Assembly: GCF_007565055.1 (NCBI RefSeq)
Contig: NC_044552.1
Coordinates: 148,137,859 to 148,201,858, forward strand
Direction: 5' to 3'
Source of the DNA: Rhinopithecus roxellana
Lineage: Eukaryota; Chordata; Mammalia; Primates; Cercopithecidae
DNA length: 64,000 nt
Shown here: positions 25,001 through 36,030 of the stretch, one piece after another
How positions within the stretch are numbered: position 1 is the stretch's first letter
Layout: every line of letters begins with the position of its first letter
Program-made: the position numbers and the translations under genes
Notes under the pieces: model-generated
The model's input: the letters and a program-made list of their open reading frames with translations, nothing else
Told to the model about the DNA's origin: nothing
The model's database searches: none

Positions 25001-25076
25001 AAACTCATTGAATTTTATACTCTAAATATGTGTGGTTTATTGTATGTTACTTAATAAAAACCAGTTTAATAAAGCT
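22011..25076 (+). mobile_element. Decayed L1M LINE, ORF2 and 3' UTR, about 3 kb
   Basis: A continuous A-rich stretch follows the order of L1 ORF2: 'cagatggcttcactggtgaa' (about 22570), 'atttcaatggatgtagaaaa' (22931, start of the core RT region), 'catccaaattggaaagga' (23146), 'cttacggtcaattgatttt' (about 23797), 'ttagaatagctaaaattagg' (about 24391), 'tccatacaatggaatactac' (24706), then a 3' UTR ending 'tacttaataaaaacc'. Frameshifts and stops are frequent. Spacing is somewhat shorter than an intact ORF2 because of internal deletions, and the 5' end of the element is missing. Confidence 0.9.
22925..23242 (+). pseudogene. L1 ORF2 reverse-transcriptase remnant
   Basis: The longest open piece within the old L1 (about 105 codons). 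It includes the region equivalent to 'ISIDAEKAFDKIQH' near its N-terminus (here ISMDVEKAHDKIQH), and near its end LFLFAGD at the position of the catalytic F/YADD box of LINE reverse transcriptase. The first aspartate of the box is replaced by glycine. A segment between about 23075 and 23135 no longer matches ORF2 and is A-rich. The fragment cannot be active. Confidence 0.75.
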
Positions 25077-25180
25077 GCTTTTTAAAGTGAATATCAAAAT
25101 TGAGGCTCAGGGAGTTGGAGCCAGTTGTGGAAAGTCACACAGCAAGCCCAGAGTAGACTCAGATTGAATCTTAAAGATGA
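25077..25180 (-). mobile_element. MIR fragment (antisense)
   Basis: Contains 'aaattgaggctcagggagtt' followed by 'ggaaagtcacacagcaagcc' and 'agactcagattgaatc', the reverse complement of the conserved MIR core. Short and old. Confidence 0.65.
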
Positions 25181-27093
25181 AGGACTGAGACCAGGGTGAC
25201 CAGACTCTGCAGACGCCTCACTCCATGCCACCCTGCTGCAGCCCTAAGCTGCTAAGCACCCAACAAAACCCTGCAAGACTGCAGAAAACAGACCAGATTT
25301 GCCACAGGTCTCATTAGGGGCCTCGTCTCTCTCTGGTGTCCACCATGGGCCACTCTGCAGAGGGAAATCTCCCAGACAAATAGCCCTACATGGGGCAGAA
25401 CCATGGTCACAGCTGGAGGCTCCTCCATGGGCGGGCAGAGGCTGTGAAATTGGAAGCAGTTCTCAGGTGTCTCCAGTATGAACTTTCCGAGGCTGTGGTA
25501 AGAAGGACCACAAACCAGGGGCTCACACCGCGGATGTGTGCTCTCCCATCATTCTGGAGCCAGAGGCCCAAGACCAAGGTGCCAGCAGGGTTGGGCTCTG
25601 TGCGCCCCACGTCTCCCTGTTCTGATGGGGCTGGCAATTCTCCGTGGTTCCTGCTGTGGCCCTGGGCTTGCTCTCAGCCTCTGCATCCCTGAGCGCCTGT
25701 GTCTCCTCTTCTTAGAAGGACACCACCTTACTGGACAAAGGGCCTGCTTACTCCAGGAAGACCTCATCTTAACCAACGGCACCTGCAATGGCTTCTTTCC
25801 CAGTAAGATCCTATTCCGAGGTTTGAGAAGGACGTGGATTTTGGGGGGATGCAGCTCGATCAGGCACTGAGGCTCCAGGTGGCGCAGGGGTGGTCCTGAC
25901 CTTCCTCGAGGCCACTGGGCCTTTGAAGTGCCCTCCTGGCCTCGTCTGACCTGAATGTCCAGGGCAGGGCCAGGCTTGAGCGGCCACTCTCAGGATGTCC
26001 GATGCCAAGGGGAACCCCCAGCAGCCTACACATGCGACACGGGATTCTTATAGTCGGTGGGCAGGCGCGACAGGAGAGGACATGTCTCAGGCAGGTTGGC
26101 CTCATCCACTTTTCCACTTCCACACCGTCCTCCACCCAGGCACAAATCATGTTGGCGTAACGGATGCTTCCAGCCGAGAGGAGCTTCTGGACATTCCGGA
26201 GTGCACGGACTACGTGGGCTGGCTGCTGGAGGTGGGCCTTCCCAGTGCAGGCTGTGGTTCCAGCATTCATGAAGCCGTCCCAGGGCTGTCCTGAAGGAGG
26301 CTCAGAGCCGCCCGTGTAAGTGCAGGGTGCAGCTGGAGTTTTGTCTGAGCCTCCCGCTAGCCTGCGACCCACCCTCTGCTGGCAGAGTCCCCAAGCACCG
26401 CAACACTGTCTTGGCTCTCTCAGCTGCAGGCGCAGGTCACGCGGCCGGCAGGAAAGGCAGCTCCCTCAGAATAGCCGAGCTGGGCACACAGGGAGAGGCT
26501 GCACCAGAGCCGTGAGAAAATCTCGTTTGCACGCACAGCAGGGGGTTTAGGATCAGATGAGCCTCGTTGTTCAATGTCCTAACAAACAGGCACAGGGTGC
26601 ATGTGAGGGTGCAGCTTGTCAGCCTCGTCCTTTCGTGGGGAGTTAAGTCACTCGCCAAAGGGCACATAGACACCTGGTGACTGAGCTCGCAGGAAAACCA
26701 GTCCCTGGCCATTCGGAAGTGCCCTGAAGCAGGAATTGCATGGAGGGTGAGCAGGGGGCTCAGGAGGAGGGGCTGCCACACTGAAAACACTCCCTTGCCC
26801 TGCAGGTCCAGGATGCTGAGACTCTGCAGCGTGTGGGAGGGGATGTGGACTAGCCCCCGGGAGGGAGTTTTGAGGAGAAGAGAGGCCACCAGAGAAGTGC
26901 CGAGGGTGCAGGCCCCACGAAGTGCAAGAATCTGCTGCAGCCTGGTAGGATCCTGTGTGAGGAACACCCAGAGCAGAGAACCTCTGGGGAGGCAAGAACT
27001 GGTGCCAGTGAGCGAGGCTTGGAAGTGGGCTGCGGGGATGGGGGTGGTTGGAGGAATGGAGGGTGAAGGTATGGATGAGAGAAGTGTAGGAAT
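25181..27093. other. GC-rich unique DNA, no gene recognised
   Basis: Frames overlap on both strands and show no domain. A possible MIR core in reverse lies at about 26635-26720 ('gagttaagtcactcgccaaa'), too short to be certain. Confidence 0.4.
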
Positions 27094-27530
27094 GAGGATT
27101 GGGTTGGAGATGGAGGCATGGAATGGTGGTAGTGATGGGGATGAATGGAGGGATGGGGTGGATGGAGGGAGGGGGTGGATGGAGGGAGGGGTGGATGGAG
27201 GGAGGGGGTGGATGGAGGGAGGGGTGGATGGAGGGAGGGGGTGGATGGAGGGAGGGGGTGGATGGAGGGTGGGGTGGATGGAGGGAGGGGGTGGATGGAG
27301 GGAGGGGGTGGATGGAGGGAGGGGTGGATGGAGGGAGGGGGTGGATGGAGGGATTGGGTGGATGGCAGTAGGGGGTGGATGGAGGGATTGGGTGGATGGA
27401 GGGATGGGGTGGATGGAGGGATGGGGTGGATGGAGGGATTGGGTGGATGGCAGTAGGGGGTGGATGGAGGGATTGGGTGGATGGAGGGATGGGGTGGAGG
27501 GAGGGCAGGGGTGGATGGAGGGATGGATGT
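27094..27530. repeat. G-rich minisatellite, 16/17-bp unit, about 23 copies
   Basis: The core array runs from about 27153 to 27530, with a diverged leader. Units: gatggagggagggggtg (17 bp), gatggagggaggggtg (16 bp) and gatggagggattgggtg (17 bp). A variant gatggcagtagggggtg occurs twice, about 85 bp apart (five units), each followed by the same neighbours, so a five-unit block was duplicated. The G-rich strand has many runs of three or more G and could form quadruplexes. Plus and minus frames are all open because the unit lacks stops. Confidence 0.97.
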
Positions 27531-28249
27531 GAAGAGTGTAGGCACCAGGAGGGTGGCAGGACCTGGGGGTGGGAGGCGCGATGGGTGTGGCCCATACACA
27601 TTCTGCTGCCCTCTAATTCTGTGGGAATCGCAGCGCTGACGAACAGTTTGGTGTGATGAACAGCGTCACGGCCGTCATCTCCAAGTGCTCTTTCCCCTCC
27701 TCTAGTGACGTCTGGAATCTGGCTGACCTCGTGTGCTGCAGAGGAAGAACTGACAACATGGGCAGCCCATGATCTCCTGGTGCTTCTCCTCCCAGTCTCC
27801 TAGCGAGGGCCTCCTGCATCCCCGCCCATCCAGACACCGGGGCTGTGCTTGCTGTCCTGTCTGTCAGGTTGAGTGAAATTCGATGCTGGCTCGGCTGGTG
27901 GGTTGCTGTCTTCACCTGGAGCTTGGATGGTTCTGCTCAAGTCATTCTGTTTCTCCGTCAGTGGGTTTTCTAGTCTGTGAAATGGTGGTGCTGATGGAAC
28001 ACTTCGTGTTTCGTAGAATTTCTCACCGGAAGAAGGATGGTGCTGCCTTGCAGGAAGGAGGCCCATGTGGCCCAGCTCCGAGGGGACCTTGGGTTCTTGG
28101 AGTGGGACCCAAATCCTCTCCCAGTAAAACAGGTGTGTGCGGCGACGGGCAGGGTCGGGTGCCCATGGGCCTCGGGTGTCATGCTTGGGGCATCTGGTGG
28201 TCACAGTCCCCACTTGTGGCTCGTGGTTCTGGTGGCTTAGGCCTCTTTG

Positions 28250-28372
28250 TTAACATCTGCAAAATGTAGCTCACTTGTGTATAAAACAGGGACGGTAAAA
28301 TCCCACCTCACACAGAGAGTGGGGCCCTGAGACTGTGGGGCGCAGTGCAGGCACTCAGCATTGGTGCTGCCG
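28250..28372 (+). mobile_element. Probable MIR fragment
   Basis: 'ataaaacagggacggtaaaa' followed by 'cccacctcacacagagagtg' and 'gcaggcactcagcattggtg' match the order of the 3' half of MIR (cctcatctgtaaaatgggg, cctacctcatagg, ggcacatagtaggtgctcaa). The match is weak but in the right order. Confidence 0.5.
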
Positions 28373-28631
28373 TTTCCCGCTCTCCTGGTTCTGGGGTGCT
28401 CAGCGCTGACTCTCCTGAGACCAGCCCCTCCCCACCCCACCACGACGGCCCTGTCTCCAGACCTGCTCAGTCCAGGGCCTGAGGGCACTCGCTCCTCAGG
28501 GGGCTGCCACGGGCCTCGAGGGGTCAACGGACCATGACGTGGAAAAACACAGATGATGCAGGCGGAGGGTGGCCCGGCGGGAACACATTAGCAGCTGAGG
28601 CCTGGAGATTGATTTCCCATCCATTGGGGCG

Positions 28632-28653
28632 ATGAAAGTGGTGACACTTTCAT
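28632..28653. other. Perfect 9-bp inverted repeat (hairpin)
   Basis: atgaaagtg - gtga - cactttcat: a 9-bp stem with a 4-base loop. The right arm with part of the loop (gtgacactttcat) recurs about 27 bp downstream at about 28669-28681. Confidence 0.8.
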
Positions 28654-30827
28654 TGCGTGAGAAGGTGGGTGACACTTTCATCGAGGGGGGGTGGGAAGCC
28701 CCGCTCAGGGCTCTTTCTGGGCTGGACTCGGCCCCCTTTTATCCCCTTTCTACACCAGCAGCCTGCCAGCTTTCCACTCTGTGGCAGCTTCCAGTGCATC
28801 TGTGGGGGGAGTGTTGCCTTCGAAACCCAGCTCCACGGTTTGGGTGGGAGATGCATGTGGCCACGTCTTCGCAGACACCACCGAGGCGTGGTTCTCTGCC
28901 CTGCAGACCTTTGCCTGGACTCCGCCTGGGCCTGGGATCCACTGTCTAGTGCAGACTTTGGGGCATCAGCTTGGGGCACAGAGGATGGGAGGAAGTAAGA
29001 GGGTCCTGGGTGTGGCTTGAGGAGCCTGAGAGCTCAGGTCAAGAGGGATCTAGGGGGCTGGCTGTCTCCCACCCACCATCCGTCCACTGGCGGCCATAGT
29101 CCTACAGCCCAGGACAGCCAGAGAGTTACCAGCTGCCTCTGGCTGGTGGATTTCATTAGCTCTGTGGACACCATCAGGCCCCAGGGGAGGAAGCACTCTT
29201 CTGCACGGTCTCCTCCAAGGACATTATTCCAGCAAAGTCCGAAGCCTGGGGGTTTTCACACACTAGCAACGTGGCTCTGAACTCAAGGTCGCAGACACCT
29301 GCTCCTCGGCGTGGCCGAGAAGCTACGCCCCTCTCCACACCCTTCCCGGGATGTCTGCAGGGAGGGGACCCAGGCGAGGCTCGTCCATGCAGCACGGAGG
29401 AGGTTTGGGCTCTGCACCACCGTGTCATGAGTGTGTGAGTGTGGGGGGCGTGCTGGGTCCTGCCTGCCACTGAGGTTGGAGAGCATTGCACCCCAGGGGC
29501 TGAGGGCCAGAGAGCTACTGGCTTGTGGTCACACGGTGAGTTTTTTGGGGCAGCCCCCCTCTCCCATCAAATACACCCCAAGGAATATGGAGGCTGGGAG
29601 GAGACACACAGAGGAAGAGAGGGCCTCGGGGAAGGGGCCTGAAGGCAGGGCCTGTGAGGGCTGGTTTTGCTTGTGGGCTTGTCTCTGAGAGCTTCGGGTC
29701 CCCCAGGGCCTAGGCCCCCCATCCTCAAGGGCCCAGCAGCGACCGAGGTTGTTTGCTCAGCTGCAGGGGCCATCAACTGGCAACCTGAGAGCAGTCAGAC
29801 CGTGAAGCACTGCACAGGGCGGAGACTTCGGCTCTCTTTCCTGAGGGTGGCTCCTTTCATACCTGGAAGCGACTCCTGGGGCAGGTCCAGGCAGGTGTCA
29901 CCGACGGCGAGGTGTATGTGACCCCCCAAAACTGTGTCCTGGGTCCCCCAAGACGCTGTCTGACTCCCAGGCCAGTGCTGCTCATTCCACACAGCTTCCC
30001 TGAGTTCAGACAAGAAGCAAAGGTTAAGAGAAGAGAAACTGGCCTTTCTTCGTGCTGAGGTCATCATCTTAGGGCCACTCCAGTGGGGTGTCAGACGGGA
30101 GACACAGAGGAAGCAGGAGTGTGCAGGGCGGGTGGTGTCTCAGTCCCTCTGTGGCCGGCAGGCGCCCTGTGGCTGGCTGGGCGGGGGGCCGGCGTGTCCA
30201 GCCGGAGGGAGGTGCTCGGGGCTCAGGGTTCTGGGCGCTGCCCCAAGGCCTGGCTGCCTCCTTTCAGACGACCCTGTGCCCAGCCCCCACTCCTACTTCC
30301 CAGCTCTGGGGGCGTCTGTGGTGGAAAGGGTCTGGGGGCCGCTGCCCTCCTGGCCGGGCCCTCCCGGGGAACTCAGCAGCAGGTGGCCGAGTCCCGAGGC
30401 CGCCCACAGTCCTCCTGCCATGGTGCTGGCAGATTCATGAGGATGGCCTGACCCGCCCAGGGCTGCTCGGGGTCCATCTTCCACCAGCCTGGACCTACCT
30501 GCCCAGGCCTGTGCTTCAGGAAGCAGAAGGAGGCGTGGCCCTGGGCCTCCCCTGCATCCTCCTCTGGGCCAAGGTCCCCGAGCAGCTCAGAACAAGTTTT
30601 GGGCATCATGACCACGTCTGCCACATCTTGACCCACACTTTTTTTCATCTTTCGGTCGCTCCTCAGAAAGCTCTTCTTTCTCTCCATTCTTGGAGTGAGA
30701 ACACATCTTGAGAGACACAATCACGTGACTTTCCGCGTGTCTGACCAGGAATCCAAGTACAAAATACGCAAACACCTCTGGGTACCAAGATGAGAAAGAG
30801 TGAACTCAGAACGAGTGTGAGTGCGGC

Positions 30828-30942
30828 CGCGTGTCTGTGGTCCTGGGGGCTGGGGGAGTGTGAGCTCAGCCGCATGTCTGTGGTGCCGGGGGAGTGTGAG
30901 CTCGGTCACGTGTCTGTGGTCCTGGTGCTGGGGGAGTATGGT
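30828..30942. repeat. Short tandem repeat, 36-42 bp unit, about 3 copies
   Basis: Units start 'gtgtctgtggtcctggg' (30831), 'atgtctgtggtgccggg' (30874) and 'gtgtctgtggtcctggt' (30910) and share 'ctgggggagtgtgagctc' or its variant. Confidence 0.8.
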
Positions 30943-32009
30943 GTGTATAGTGCCTGCTGGCCCATCCTCAGGCCGTGGATTTTGGCAGCTTCTGCACGGC
31001 ACTGCCTGCAGAGCCCTGTGTGGCGTGGATGAGCTGAGCCGGTCACGGCTCCTGGGTAAGTGGTGCGGTTGCTGCGGGAGTTGGGGTGATTGGGGTGACA
31101 GTGACACACTTACTCCGTGCCAGGTACATCAGAGGCTGGAGTTGGCAGGGAAGCCCCTGCAGGCCAGGCTGGTGATGGGCTCTCCTGAGGAATGGGCTTT
31201 GGCCCTCCCTTGCGCCAGCCCTTCCCTGTGGGACAGAGTGATGGCTTTAGGAACTGCAGCCCAGAACAGAGAGGATGGAACTCAGAAAGCAGTGTGGCTG
31301 ATGTTTACAGGGAGGGGTGTGTAGGGCCAGAGGCAGGTGCAACCCTGGGAATGCAGCCACACGCGGGTACACGGCGCTGCCCATTGCCTCACAGACCCCA
31401 GGATCCGCGCGGATCCCTCCAGGCTGGCTTACTCTGTCGGGGGCAGATTGACGATCCCTCGGTTGAGCCTGAACTGGCTGAGCATCAAAGCACAAGGACT
31501 CTGTGAGGCTCCTTGCGACACGGAGGGGATTGCCAGCTGATGGAAGGGCATGAGGTCACCTTTGGGGCTGGCGAGATGCCCTTACCTGCACACCAGGGCT
31601 ACTTTGGCAGGAGAGGAGGTGCAGTAAATGGAGGAAGGGCTCCTGAGGAGGCTCCTATGGCTCGAGCAGGAGTGGGGTGAGGAGCAGTGCAGCCACCAGC
31701 GTTGCCCGGCCAGGTTTTCAGGGTGTCCTGCGGGAGGAGGATGGGTGGAGTGGAGCCTGCACCCTGTCTGGGTTGCAGAGGGTTCATGCTCAGGGCCACT
31801 GGGAAGCGCCTTGCTGAAGTCGAGCCATCAGAGCCTTGAGGGCTGAATGTCCTAGGGGAGGCCGTTTAGTCAACAGCAATCTAAAGAGGTGTATTATTTT
31901 ATTTTTAAACAAGTTATACTTGGTTTTCATACTACACGAGTAAATAAATTGTCACGATAAAAATAATTCCAAAAGTCTTACCATGCGAAGTAAGAGCTCC
32001 CAGACGACG
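30943..32009. other. Unique DNA, no gene recognised
   Basis: GC-rich to about 31860, then AT-rich. The 167-codon plus frame 30821-31324 overlaps the small tandem repeat and has no domain. Confidence 0.4.
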
Positions 32010-32312
32010 GCCTTCTCAGGGTTGACTGCTATAGACAGTTAGGTTCCCCTCATCCCAGAATGTTCGTGGGCAGCTATTTTAGGAATGCTGTTTCCTGTAT
32101 GTGCTGTGGTGCATCTTGGGTTTTTAAAGGAATTTACATGTGTGTATAATATGTTCCGGCATTTTTCTGTATCAGCACAAAAGATTTGTCTCTTCTTTTC
32201 TCACTGCTTAACCATTTCATGGATGTGCTGGAATGTATCTCCCGGCCCCTGAGGTTATTTCCAGCTTTTTGGCATCACAAAAGAGGCGTCGGTGAACATC
32301 TTTGCTCATGTA
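32010..32312 (-). mobile_element. Possible old L1-class fragment (antisense), cut by Tigger1
   Basis: 'gaggttatttccagcttttt' and 'ggtgaacatctttgctcatg' resemble the antisense 3' region of old L1, where a cttttggctatt-like word precedes gaacattcttgtaca. The left boundary is uncertain. The Tigger1 element begins exactly after this stretch. Confidence 0.4.
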
Positions 32313-32560
32313 CAGGCCGGCCTTGGAGACACTGTGGGTTCGGTTCCAGACAGATTACCACAATAAAGTGAAGATTGCAGTAAGCGAGTCATAGGAACTT
32401 TTGTTTTCCTAGTGTATATGAAAGTTAGGTTGACACTACTTCAGCCTAAGTGTGCAATAGCATTATTTATTTAGAAACAAAGTAGTTACCCTAATTTAAA
32501 AAAATACCTGATTGCTAAAATGACAACAGCAACAAAAACCAAAAAACAAAAACCAAAACT

Positions 32561-33575
32561 CTAATAATCATCAGAGCCTGCGGGGAGTCGGAATCTTTTT
32601 GCTGGTGGAGGGCCTCGCCTTGATGTTGACAGTTGCTGACTGATCAAGTGGGGGCTGCTGAAGGTGGGGGTGGCTGTGGCGGTTTCTTAAAATACGGCAA
32701 CAATAACGTTTGCTACATCAATCGACTCTTTCACTGAAGTTTTCTCCGTAAAACGTGATGCTATTTGACAGCGTTTTACCCACACTAGAATGTCTTTGAC
32801 AATTGGAGTCAATCCTCTCAAACCCTGCTGCTGCTTTATCAACTAAGTTTATGGAATATTCTAAATCCTTTGTTGGTCAGTTCAACACTCTTCACAGCCC
32901 CTTCACCAGGAGTCAATTCCATCTCATAAAACCACTTTCTTTGCTCATCCACGAGAAGCAACTCCTCATCGTTCAGGTTTTATCAAGAAATTGCAGCAGT
33001 TCAGTCACACATTCAGGATTCACTTCTAATTCTACTTCATTTGCTATTTCCACTACACCTACCGTAACTTCTAGCACTGAAGTCTAGAGCCTCTCAAAGT
33101 CATCCACGAGGGTTGGCATCAACTTCTTCCAAACTCTTATTCATGTTGATATTTTAACCTCCTCCCATGAATCACAAACGTTCTTAATGGCATCTAGAAT
33201 GGTGAATCCTTTTCCAGAAGGTTTTCAATTCACCTTGCCAAGATCATCAGGGGAATCACTATCTATGGAAGCTACAGCTGTATGAGATGCTTTTCTTAAA
33301 TACTAAGATTTTTTTGAAAGTTGAGACGACTCCTTGATTCATGGGCTGCAGAATGGATGTTGTGTTAGCGGGCGTGAAAACACGTTAATCTTGTACATCT
33401 GCATCACAGGCCTCGGATGACAGGTACGTAATCAGTGAGTACCAGTATTTTTAAAAAATGGTTTTTTTCTGAGTAGTGGATCTCAACAGTGACCTTAAAT
33501 GTTCAGGAAATCAGGCTGTAAACAGATATGCCGTCATTCTGGCTTCGTTGTTCCATGTACAGGGCACAGGCAGAG

Positions 33576-33607
<32 letters not shown>

Positions 33608-34413
33608 GAGGCGGAGTCTCGCTCTGTCGCCCAGGCTGGAGTGCAGTGGCGCAATCTCGGCTCACTGTAAGCTCCGCCTCCCGGGTTCACGCCATTCTCC
33701 TGCCTCAGCCTCCCGAGTAGCTGGGATTACAGGCAGAGCAGATTTAGCATCATTCTTGGGGCCCTAGAATTTTCAAAATGGAAAATGGTCATTGGCCTCA
33801 ACTTAAAGTCACCAGCTGCATTAGCCCCTAATAAGAGAGTCAGCCTGTCCTTTGAAGCTTCAAAACCGGGCTCTTCTTCCAGTAGAAGCTGTTTTGTCTA
33901 CAGCGAAAATCTGCTGTTTAGTGTAGCCTCCTTCGTCAGTGATCTTTGCTGAATCTCCTGGAGAACCTGCTGCAGCTTCTCCGTGAGCACCTCCTGCTGC
34001 ACCTTGTACTTTTATGTGACGGAGATGGCTTCATTCCTTAAACCTTATGAACCGGCCTCTGCTAACTTCAAACTTTTCAGCCCTCATAGTATTGGAGAGA
34101 GTTGGGGCCTCGTTCTGGGTTAGGCTTTGGCCTAAGGGAATATTGTGGCTGGTTTGATCGTCTCTCCAGACCTTAAAACGTTCTGCAGTAAGGTTGTTTC
34201 ACATTCTTATCATTCATGCGTTCACTAGAATACCTCTTTTAATTTTCTTCAAGAAGTTCTATTTGTATTCGCAACTGGGCTGCTTGGTGCAAGAGGCCCA
34301 GCCTTTGTTCCGTCTCTGCTGTCAACACACTTTCCTCACCAAGTTTAATCATTTCTTGCTTTTGATTTAAAGTGAGAGATGTGACTCTTCCTTTCACTTG
34401 ACATACAGGCCAT
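32561..34413 (-). pseudogene. Tigger1 transposase, decayed (pogo/CENP-B-like)
   Basis: The minus frame starts at the methionine codon read from 34413 and keeps the first residues (MACMSSERKSH) before breaking. The homologous end is the stop read from 32563. Family members carry an N-terminal CENP-B-type helix-turn-helix DNA-binding region and a DDE catalytic domain. Here no continuous frame longer than about 60 codons remains, a truncated Alu lies inside, and indels are frequent. No activity is possible. Confidence 0.85.
33580..33735 (-). mobile_element. 5'-truncated Alu inside Tigger1, AluY-like
   Basis: A 28-base T run (33580-33607) precedes 'gaggcggagtctcgctctgt' and the right monomer, ending at 'gtagctgggattacaggc'. 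The left monomer is absent, so the insertion is 5'-truncated. The target-site duplication is clear: acaggcagagcagattt at 33566-33582 and at 33729-33745. The long pure tail and low divergence suggest a relatively young insertion. Confidence 0.96.
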
Positions 34414-34821
34414 TACGGGTGTATTCACTGGCCCAATTTCATTATAATCACGTCTTGGGGAACAGGGAGGCCCAACTAGAGGAAGAGAGGTGGGGACGTG
34501 GCCGGTCCCCAGAGCAGTCAGATCACACACAACGTTTGTGGGCTAAGTCTGCCATCTTACACGGGTGTGGTTTGTGGTGCCCTCAACAGGTGCAATAGAA
34601 ATACAGAAGGTCATGGCTCACAAATAACCATCAATTATTATCATAATGAAAAAAATCCAAATACTGCAAGGATTACTAAAATATGACACAGAGACATGAA
34701 GTGAGCACACATTGTTGGAAAAACATCAACAGCAGATCTGCTGGATGCAGGGTCAGCCCAACCTTCCATCTTGAAAAACGCAGTATCTGGAAAGGCCATA
34801 AAGTGAAGCTCAATTACATGA

Positions 34822-34932
34822 GCTGTGCCCACATCACCCAGTGCTCCCCAAGCCTGTGGCTGTGCCCACATCACCCAGTGCTCCCCATGGCTGTGGCTGT
34901 GCCCACATCATCCAGTGCTTCCCAGGAGACCC
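34822..34932. repeat. 37-bp tandem triplication at the Tigger1 end
   Basis: Three units of exactly 37 bp at 34822, 34859 and 34896, each beginning gctgtgcccacatca and continuing with cagtgctccc. The first ~9 bases of the first unit are the decayed terminal inverted repeat of Tigger1, so the array grew from the transposon/genome junction. Confidence 0.9.
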
Positions 34933-36030
34933 GAGCGCAAGGAATGGCTTGAGACAGGGCTGGGGGCGGGGCGGCCCCGGATGAGGACCTGGAGAGGTGA
35001 GTCCTTGAAGAGAAGATCCAGGTGTGTCACTGGAACCGTCCCAGGAGGGCCTGTAGCGCCCGCGATGCGGCTGGTGTCTGTCTTTTGGGGTCAGAACTGT
35101 GGAGACCACGGGGCCTGGAGAGGCTGCTGAGGGTGAGTGGGCAGATGTCTTGGATTTCCTCTCCATGGCGCTCAGCTTGGAGGCAAGAGCCAGGACATGG
35201 GAAAGGGAGGCATTTGTTACTCATTTGGTATTCGGATGAGATTGATTAGAAGAAATTTCCAGTTTGGAATCAGATGAGGACGTGGTCGGGGAGGGACCCT
35301 GGAGGCCCTGAAGCTCTGCCTCTGGGAGTGGGAGAGGAAGCGGGGAGGGGGGAGGTAGGGGGAAAGGGGAGGGTAAAGGGGGAGGAGAGAAGAAGGGGAA
35401 AGAAGTGGGGAGGGGGCCTCAGGGCTGCTGCGACTGCAGGATCCTCGGAACCTGATCCTGGCCCCCAGGCCTGCCGTCGAGGCCATCAAACCAGCGCAGT
35501 GCCGGGGGACAGGCTTTCCTGCCTCATGACTGAACTGAATTCACTTCCACTGCTTGTTTGTTTTAACATTTTAGCTGTTTTAAACTGTAACTGGACGATC
35601 AAAAATAATTTAGGGGAAAATCCACAGCACCTGGACCAGCCCTCCCGGCCCTGCCCTCGCTGTGCGGTTTCACGGGGGCTACTGTGAGGCGTGTCTCCCT
35701 GCCTGGACCGAGGCAAGGACCAAACAGAGAAGCCTGCAGGGCCAGGAGCTCCACGGAGGTGGCTCCTCCCAGACGGCAGTGGCGACCCTCGGGGCTGGCC
35801 ACAGGCTTTGTGTATGTGCCACGCGTGCCCAAGGGCAGGCTGGCCATTGGCTGTGCAGTGTTCCACGTGGGCCACAGCCGAGGGTGCACAGAAGTGCTGA
35901 TTTGAGCGGACATTGGATGTTTGGCTGGTGTGTCTGAATGTTGGTCTTTCCCCACCAAAACTCCGCCAACAGTGATGTCTGCAGATAATGAGATTCTCCA
36001 CACGGTGTTCAGGTCATTTTTGTGAGGAAT
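34933..36030. other. Unique DNA with a polypurine tract
   Basis: No gene recognised. A G/A-rich tract occupies 35325-35425. Frames on both strands at 35486-36003 are open together and lack domains. Confidence 0.4.
35325..35425. repeat. Polypurine (GGGGA/GGA) low-complexity tract
   Basis: About 100 bases almost entirely G and A on the plus strand, with repeated runs of four to six G. Such tracts can form triplex or quadruplex structures. Confidence 0.85.

Larger units (their letters stand above)
27531..30811. other. GC-rich unique DNA with possible MIR fragments
   Basis: MIR-like words in plus orientation occur at about 27930-28000 ('tttctagtctgtgaaatggt') and 28255-28370 ('tgtgtataaaacagggacgg', 'gcaggcactcagcattggtg'). 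A perfect short inverted repeat lies at 28632-28653. No coding exon is supported. The 207-codon plus frame at 30088-30711 has no recognisable domain and overlaps other frames. Confidence 0.4.
32313..34830 (-). mobile_element. Tigger1 DNA transposon, near full length
   Basis: The left end follows a TA dinucleotide (32311-32312) with 'caggccggccttggagacac' and 'ggttcggttccagacagatt'. The right end carries the decayed inverted copy ('ataaagtgaagctcaattac', 'atgagctgtgcc'). The interior matches Tigger1 in reverse throughout: 'ctttttgctggtggagggcc' (32596), 'tcaatcctctcaaaccctgc' (about 32810), 'ccatgaatcacaaacgttct' (33166), 'cagcctgtcctttgaagctt' (33842) and 'gctggtttgatcgtctctcc' (34149). About 2.5 kb including an Alu; the consensus is about 2.4 kb. 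Tigger1 is a pogo/Tc1-mariner element that moves by cut-and-paste and duplicates TA. Confidence 0.93.

Noticed and set aside
26648..27601. Long Pro/His (minus) and Gly/Trp/Met (plus) frames
   Set aside because: Product of the 17-bp G-rich minisatellite; no stop in the unit.
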